DNA of 64,000 nucleotides, from contig JAFPWY010000011.1 of assembly GCA_017412605.1 (NCBI GenBank), positions 248,001 to 312,000 of the forward strand. Direction: 5' to 3'. Numbering within the stretch: the first letter of the stretch is position 1; each line of letters begins with the position of its first letter. The notes under the pieces are model-generated. The model was not told where the DNA came from and did no database searches. It saw only the letters and a program-made list of their open reading frames with translations. Both the position numbers and the translations under genes were made by a program. This DNA is from Fibrobacter sp. Lineage in GTDB: Bacteria; Fibrobacterota; Fibrobacteria; Fibrobacterales; Fibrobacteraceae. Positions 60,099 through 64,000 of the stretch are shown here, piece after piece.

Positions 60099-61772
60099 AT
60101 GAAGCTCTTGGAACAATTCAATTACCGTGAACTCCCGCCTGTGCTATCCACCGATGCGATGCGTGCGCTTGACGCTGCAACGAAAGAAGAAATGGCACGT
60201 GATGCTGGGGACGGCTCTACGGCTGTCGATGCCGGCTATCGCCTCATGAAGCAGGCGGGTGCCGCGCTTTACCGGCATGTTGTGGATGTTCTGGAAAATA
60301 TGGATGGCGCGCCCGGACAGGGGGCGCCGCGCAAGGCGGTCGCGGTCTTTGTTGGCGGGGGCAATAATGGGGGAGACGGGCTTGTGCTCGCGAAGCTGCT
60401 GATTGAAGCGGGAATCCCTTGCACTGTGTATTCGCTTGCCGCCGCCGAAAAGTTCAAGAACGAAGCGAAGTTGGCTTTGGATGATTTTGTACTGGCGGGC
60501 GGAAGGCTTGTCGCCTATGCACCGGCCGGAACGGGTGCGCATTTCTCGCTGGTTGTGGATTGTATGCTCGGGAATGGCGCCTCCGGTGAATTGCGGGAAT
60601 TGTATGCGGCCGCAGTCCGCGACATCGGGGACTGGAATGTCCCGGTTGTCGCGGCAGACGCCCCCACCGGTTATGATTCGCACGAGCATGTGCGCCGAGA
60701 ATCCTGTGTCAACGCCGTGGAAACGGTGTTGTTCGGTTTTCCGCGGCTCGATGCCTATGTCCGGGAAGGCGGAAAGGTGTTCGGCCGACCTGTTGTTGCA
60801 CCGCTCGCTTATCCGGATTCCCTTGTCTGCAAATTCGACGAAAAAATTTATCTGGCGACAGAATCGCTTATTCCCCAGTTGCTCCCGGAGCGCGACGAAT
60901 GGGGTGACAAACGCGAGCAGGGCTGCGCCATGATTGTCGCGGGTTCGGGAAACATGCCGGGGGCTGCCGTGCTTTGTACGCGGGCCGCGCTCCGTAGCGG
61001 TGTTGGCCTTGTAACGCTTGCCAGCCCGGAAGCGGTCATGCCCGTATTGCAGACTAAATTATCCGAGCCCGTTTTCTGTAACTTGCAAGATATGGCCGGC
61101 CAGGATGCCGACTCTGTCGATGATTGTGCAATGGCGCTTGCTCCGGCTCATATTCCGCAGATTCTTGAAAAGGCAAAACATTGTCAGGCGCTAGCGATTG
61201 GCCCGGGCCTGTCCTCTGCCGATTGTGTGCGCGAAGCCGTCCTTGAACTGCTTCCGAAAATCAATTGCTCCATGGTCATCGATGCCGATGCCCTGAATTC
61301 TATCGCCACGCTCAACAAGACCGTCGCAAGTACCACGTCGGGAGCGGCGTCGTTTTTGCATGGGATTGCAAGTCCGGCAATTCTCACGCCGCACCGTCGG
61401 GAATTCGAAAGGCTTTTCGGCCCCCTTCCTGCAAGCAGCATCGATATCCCTGCCCGTTTACGAGACATTGCCCGGATTACGGACAAGGTCTTGCTCCTGA
61501 AGGGGGCGCCGACATTCGTCGCCATTCCCGACGGGCGTGTCTACGTGGTACCGGCCTGCAATTCGGGGCTGGCCAAGGGCGGTTCCGGCGACGTGCTTAC
61601 GGGTGTCATTGTGGCTCTGCTTTCGCAGGGCTTGACAGCCCCCGAAGCGGCTGTTCTGGGGGCTCTGCTCCATCAAAAGGCAGGAAAAATGGCCCGCGAT
61701 GAACTCGGGCCATATTCAATGCTTCCAGGAGATGTCGTCAAAAGGCTTTCTAGGGCAATTCCCGTTTCCTAG
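60099..61772 (+). CDS. nnr: bifunctional NAD(P)H-hydrate repair enzyme (epimerase + ADP-dependent dehydratase)
   Basis: 557 aa. It restores damaged NAD(P)H hydrates. The N-terminal epimerase domain (about 10-230) has GNNGGDGLVLA and VDCMLGNG and the AADAPTGYD segment. The C-terminal kinase-like dehydratase (about 260-550) has IVAGSGNMPGAAVL, IGPGLSS, VIDADALN, TPHRREFERLFG and the catalytic segment AKGGSGDVLTG. Both halves look complete. A TATATAGATT stretch lies just upstream and no clear Shine-Dalgarno is present. Its stop codon abuts the stop of the converging small lipoprotein gene. Confidence 0.95.
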   Translation: MKLLEQFNYRELPPVLSTDAMRALDAATKEEMARDAGDGSTAVDAGYRLMKQAGAALYRHVVDVLENMDGAPGQGAPRKAVAVFVGGGNNGGDGLVLAKLLIEAGIPCTVYSLAAAEKFKNEAKLALDDFVLAGGRLVAYAPAGTGAHFSLVVDCMLGNGASGELRELYAAAVRDIGDWNVPVVAADAPTGYDSHEHVRRESCVNAVETVLFGFPRLDAYVREGGKVFGRPVVAPLAYPDSLVCKFDEKIYLATESLIPQLLPERDEWGDKREQGCAMIVAGSGNMPGAAVLCTRAALRSGVGLVTLASPEAVMPVLQTKLSEPVFCNLQDMAGQDADSVDDCAMALAPAHIPQILEKAKHCQALAIGPGLSSADCVREAVLELLPKINCSMVIDADALNSIATLNKTVASTTSGAASFLHGIASPAILTPHRREFERLFGPLPASSIDIPARLRDIARITDKVLLLKGAPTFVAIPDGRVYVVPACNSGLAKGGSGDVLTGVIVALLSQGLTAPEAAVLGALLHQKAGKMARDELGPYSMLPGDVVKRLSRAIPVS

Positions 61773-62030
61773 TTATTTTTGGGGACTCCAGCTCCAGTCT
61801 TCCAGATATTCGTCATATTGGCACACGACGACTTCGTCCGTAGCTTCGATACGGACGGTCATGCCGCTTCTTGAAATGTCGCATTCATATTTGAAAAGGT
61901 CGACATCCTTGGCGATTTGGATTACGCCATTTGTGGAGTCTCCCATAGCCCCGGCGGTTTCGTCACCACAGGTCACGCATATTGTCGTAACGAGAAAAAT
62001 TGCGCAAGCAACCAAAAGCTGTTTTTTCAT
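61773..62030 (-). CDS. very small lipoprotein (85 aa)
   Basis: The signal peptide ends CVTC (Cys21), leaving a mature part of about 64 residues with two more Cys (YECDI and VVCQY) that could form a disulfide. It ends WSWSPQK. The TTG/ATG choice is clear: the ATG at 62030 follows a GAGG site. No family recognised. Convergent with nnr with zero bases between stop codons. Confidence 0.7.
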   Translation of the reverse strand: MKKQLLVACAIFLVTTICVTCGDETAGAMGDSTNGVIQIAKDVDLFKYECDISRSGMTVRIEATDEVVVCQYDEYLEDWSWSPQK

Positions 62031-62270
62031 CCGAACCTCATCTCACCGCGCATAAATTTACAATATAACGTGATAAAAATCACGAATGTAGTAGAAAAAA
62101 AACAAATGAAGCGTGTTTTTTTTCGACTGCTGGTATGTCTTGCCTAAAAAAGCAAATGGGGAGAAATACTTTTGTAAACATTTTTTAGTCCTTTTCCTTT
62201 TTTTTGAGGTTTGGATGTAATCGTTCCTGAGTTTGTTATTTGCGTTCCATCGTTTTTCTACATTCAGTTT
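62031..62270. other. intergenic region before polA, AT-rich
   Basis: 240 nt between the divergent small lipoprotein and polA. It contains several A and T runs. Near its right end is the TTTTTCTACATT block treated as a possible polA promoter. No gene or repeat seen. Confidence 0.45.
62259..62264 (+). promoter_or_regulatory. possible -10 box (TACATT) of polA
   Basis: TTTTTCTACATTCAG lies with TACATT ending 6 nt before the ATG at 62271. There is no Shine-Dalgarno. It is almost identical to the block before the 42280 gene. Confidence 0.4.
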
Positions 62271-64000
62271 ATGCCTGAAAAGACTCTACTTCTGCTCGAC
62301 TCCTACGCACTCGCGTTCCGCATGTTCTACGCCTATTCGCAAAATCCCTTGACGAACAGCCAGGGCGAAGAGGTCTCGATGATGCACGGCTACTGGGGTG
62401 CAGTTCTGCGCATCCTTGCGAAGCACAAGCCGACGCATTTTGCGATTGCGCGCGATGTTGCCCACACGAAGACGTTCAGGCACGAACTTTATCCCGACTA
62501 CAAGGCGAATCGCGGACCCATGCCCGAGGAGATGGCGGCCCAGATGCCGCTCCTTGGCGAAAGCCTTGAAGCGAGTGGTATTCCTCTGCTTTCGGAACCG
62601 GGTTACGAGGCCGACGACGTGATGGCGAGTACCGCTACGGCGGCCGTCGAGGCGGGCTTTGACCATGTGGTGATTCTCAGTAAGGACAAGGACATGTCGC
62701 AAATCGTAAGCGACAAGATCCACCTTTTTCACCTGACGAAGGGTGCCGACGGCATTGACTTTGGACCGGAACAGGTGCTCGAAAAATACGGGCTCCCGCC
62801 AGAGAAAATTCGCGATTACTTGGCACTCATGGGGGACGCAAGCGACAACGTTCCCGGCGTGCCGAAGGTGGGCCCCAAGACGGCCATCCAGTTGCTGAAC
62901 GATTATGGCGACATGGACAACTTGTATGCGAACCTGGACAAGATTACCAAGAAGGGCCTGCATGACAACTTGGCGAACAACCGCGAGAAGGCGTTCCTCA
63001 GCCGTGAACTTGTGACGCTCCAGACCAAGCGAGCCTTCAACGGGAACCTGGATGCTCTTGAATACAACGGCTTGCATGTGGATACGCTTGCCGCGATGTT
63101 CAAGGACCACGAAATCAACAGCTTGCTGCGATTGCTCGAGAACATTCCGAGCAAGACCGGCTTTGTGCGCGAAGGCGCCGAGGGTGAGGCTTCCGGAGAA
63201 GGGGTGGAACGCGCCAGCTTCCCTGTCGATGAACTGCCGACCTATGTGTGCGTCGACAACGAAAAGACTTTTGAACAGATGAAGGCGGAATTTGCCGCAT
63301 CTTCCATTGTGGGGATTGATACCGAGACGGACGGTCTCGACCCGATGCAGTGCAACCTGGTGGGGCTGTGCCTCGCTGCCGCCGATGACAATGGCAAGGT
63401 GACGAAGGGTTACTACATCCCGCTCGGACATTCCGACGAAATCGGCTTCCCGCTCCCGGCCGGAAAGAACGGCAACTTCGACTTCAACAAGGCGAAGGAA
63501 TGGTTCTGTGGATACTTCGCCGACGTAACTCCGATTGAGTCTACCGGCAAACCCCGCGCTCTCGTGTTCCACAATGCGAAATTCGACTTGCACGTGCTTG
63601 CCCGCGCATTCAAGATTCCGCAGGCCGACATCGACAAGGCGAACATCGTCGATACGCTCATTGCCGCATGGATGCTTTCGCCGGGACAGTCGGGACTCGG
63701 GCTCGACAACCAGGTGATGCAACGCCTGCAGCACGAGATGATTCCCATCGAGAACCTCATTGGCCGCGGCAAGAACCAGATTACGTTTAACCGCGTTCCC
63801 GTCAAGGATGCGACCGAATACGGCGCCGAAGACGCAGTCTATACGCTTCGCCTGTGGGAACCGCTCAAGAAGGATCTTGAAAAATTTGACTACGTGAAGT
63901 ATTTCTTCGACCAGGAAATGCCTCTGTTGAAGGTGCTTTACCAGATGGAAACGGTCGGTGTCGCTATTGACGTGCCCGCCCTCAAGACGCTGGAGCAGGA
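62271..64000 (+). CDS. polA: DNA polymerase I, N-terminal part (cut by window edge)
   Basis: 576 codons are visible; the polymerase domain lies beyond the edge. Residues about 1-300 form the 5'-3' exonuclease: LLLLDSYALAFR, ARDVAHTKTFRHELYPDYKANR, YEADDVMAS, and the H3TH segment GDASDNVPGVPKVGPKTA. Residues about 320-510 form the 3'-5' proofreading domain with intact motifs: GIDTETDGLD (Exo I), HNAKFDLHVL (Exo II) and YGAEDAVYTLRLW (Exo III). It is therefore a three-domain Pol I with a likely active proofreading site. No Shine-Dalgarno precedes the ATG. Confidence 0.95.
   Translation, partial: MPEKTLLLLDSYALAFRMFYAYSQNPLTNSQGEEVSMMHGYWGAVLRILAKHKPTHFAIARDVAHTKTFRHELYPDYKANRGPMPEEMAAQMPLLGESLEASGIPLLSEPGYEADDVMASTATAAVEAGFDHVVILSKDKDMSQIVSDKIHLFHLTKGADGIDFGPEQVLEKYGLPPEKIRDYLALMGDASDNVPGVPKVGPKTAIQLLNDYGDMDNLYANLDKITKKGLHDNLANNREKAFLSRELVTLQTKRAFNGNLDALEYNGLHVDTLAAMFKDHEINSLLRLLENIPSKTGFVREGAEGEASGEGVERASFPVDELPTYVCVDNEKTFEQMKAEFAASSIVGIDTETDGLDPMQCNLVGLCLAAADDNGKVTKGYYIPLGHSDEIGFPLPAGKNGNFDFNKAKEWFCGYFADVTPIESTGKPRALVFHNAKFDLHVLARAFKIPQADIDKANIVDTLIAAWMLSPGQSGLGLDNQVMQRLQHEMIPIENLIGRGKNQITFNRVPVKDATEYGAEDAVYTLRLWEPLKKDLEKFDYVKYFFDQEMPLLKVLYQMETVGVAIDVPALKTLEQ

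Overview
The window looks like a chromosomal segment of a Fibrobacter species (phylum Fibrobacterota, FCB superphylum). This is an inference from content. It carries secreted GH9 and GH10 plant-polysaccharide hydrolases, surface proteins ending in type IX secretion (T9SS-like) sorting tails, lipoproteins with long Ser/acidic linkers, a regulator of the TIGR02147 family (known mainly from Fibrobacter), and several TAnnTTTG promoter-like boxes of the kind used by Bacteroidota. I see no rRNA, insertion sequence, prophage or CRISPR array. One tRNA (Val, GAC) is present.

Layout. 0-0.5 kb: start of a GT2 glycosyltransferase (minus strand, runs off the edge). 0.7-2.8 kb: two paralogous Ser-rich lipoproteins. 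2.9-4.6 kb: yceD-rpmF-plsX. 4.8-7.3 kb: GH9 cellulase. 7.6-14.2 kb: a giant multi-CUB surface protein followed after 3 nt by a 53-aa peptide gene. 14.4-17.5 kb: fabD-fabG-acpP-rnc. The usual plsX-fab cluster is therefore split by the surface genes, and fabH and fabF are absent from it. 17.6-19.4 kb: oligopeptide-type binding lipoprotein. 19.9-27.2 kb: two surface proteins sharing a C-terminal module. 27.3-28.9 kb: DASS anion transporter. 29.2 kb: tRNA-Val. 29.4-30.9 kb: small lipoprotein, Sfp-type phosphopantetheinyl transferase, DUF6941 protein. 30.9-36.2 kb: 1764-aa lipoprotein. 36.3-37.8 kb: prepilin peptidase and a beta-barrel-like protein. 37.9-42.0 kb: radical SAM/DUF2344 protein divergent from a degenerate GGDEF protein. 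42.3-44.1 kb: membrane HTH protein and truA. 44.1-48.1 kb: two polyprenyl sugar-phosphate transferases around homoserine dehydrogenase. 48.2-49.0 kb: nadC. 49.3-51.6 kb: TIGR02147 regulator plus lipoprotein. 51.6-55.6 kb: monomeric isocitrate dehydrogenase and an OLD-family nuclease. 55.8-59.1 kb: tandem GH10 xylanases. 59.2-62.0 kb: lipoprotein, nnrDE and a tiny lipoprotein. 62.3 kb to the end: polA, truncated by the window edge.

Functional picture. Housekeeping genes (fatty acid synthesis, NAD repair and synthesis, threonine/methionine branch, TCA entry, RNA processing, replication) alternate with cell-surface cargo. The surface genes encode fibre-degrading enzymes with export tails, CUB/Ig/GLUG adhesin-like scaffolds, lipoproteins and the initiating transferases for surface glycan.

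The most unusual features are structural. Intergenic arrays of 7-bp repeats sit at gene ends, often starting on the stop codon itself, with reverse-complement arrays before the next gene. A TA(A/C/T)ATT box lies 6-11 nt before the start codons of many genes that lack a Shine-Dalgarno sequence, which suggests leaderless transcripts.
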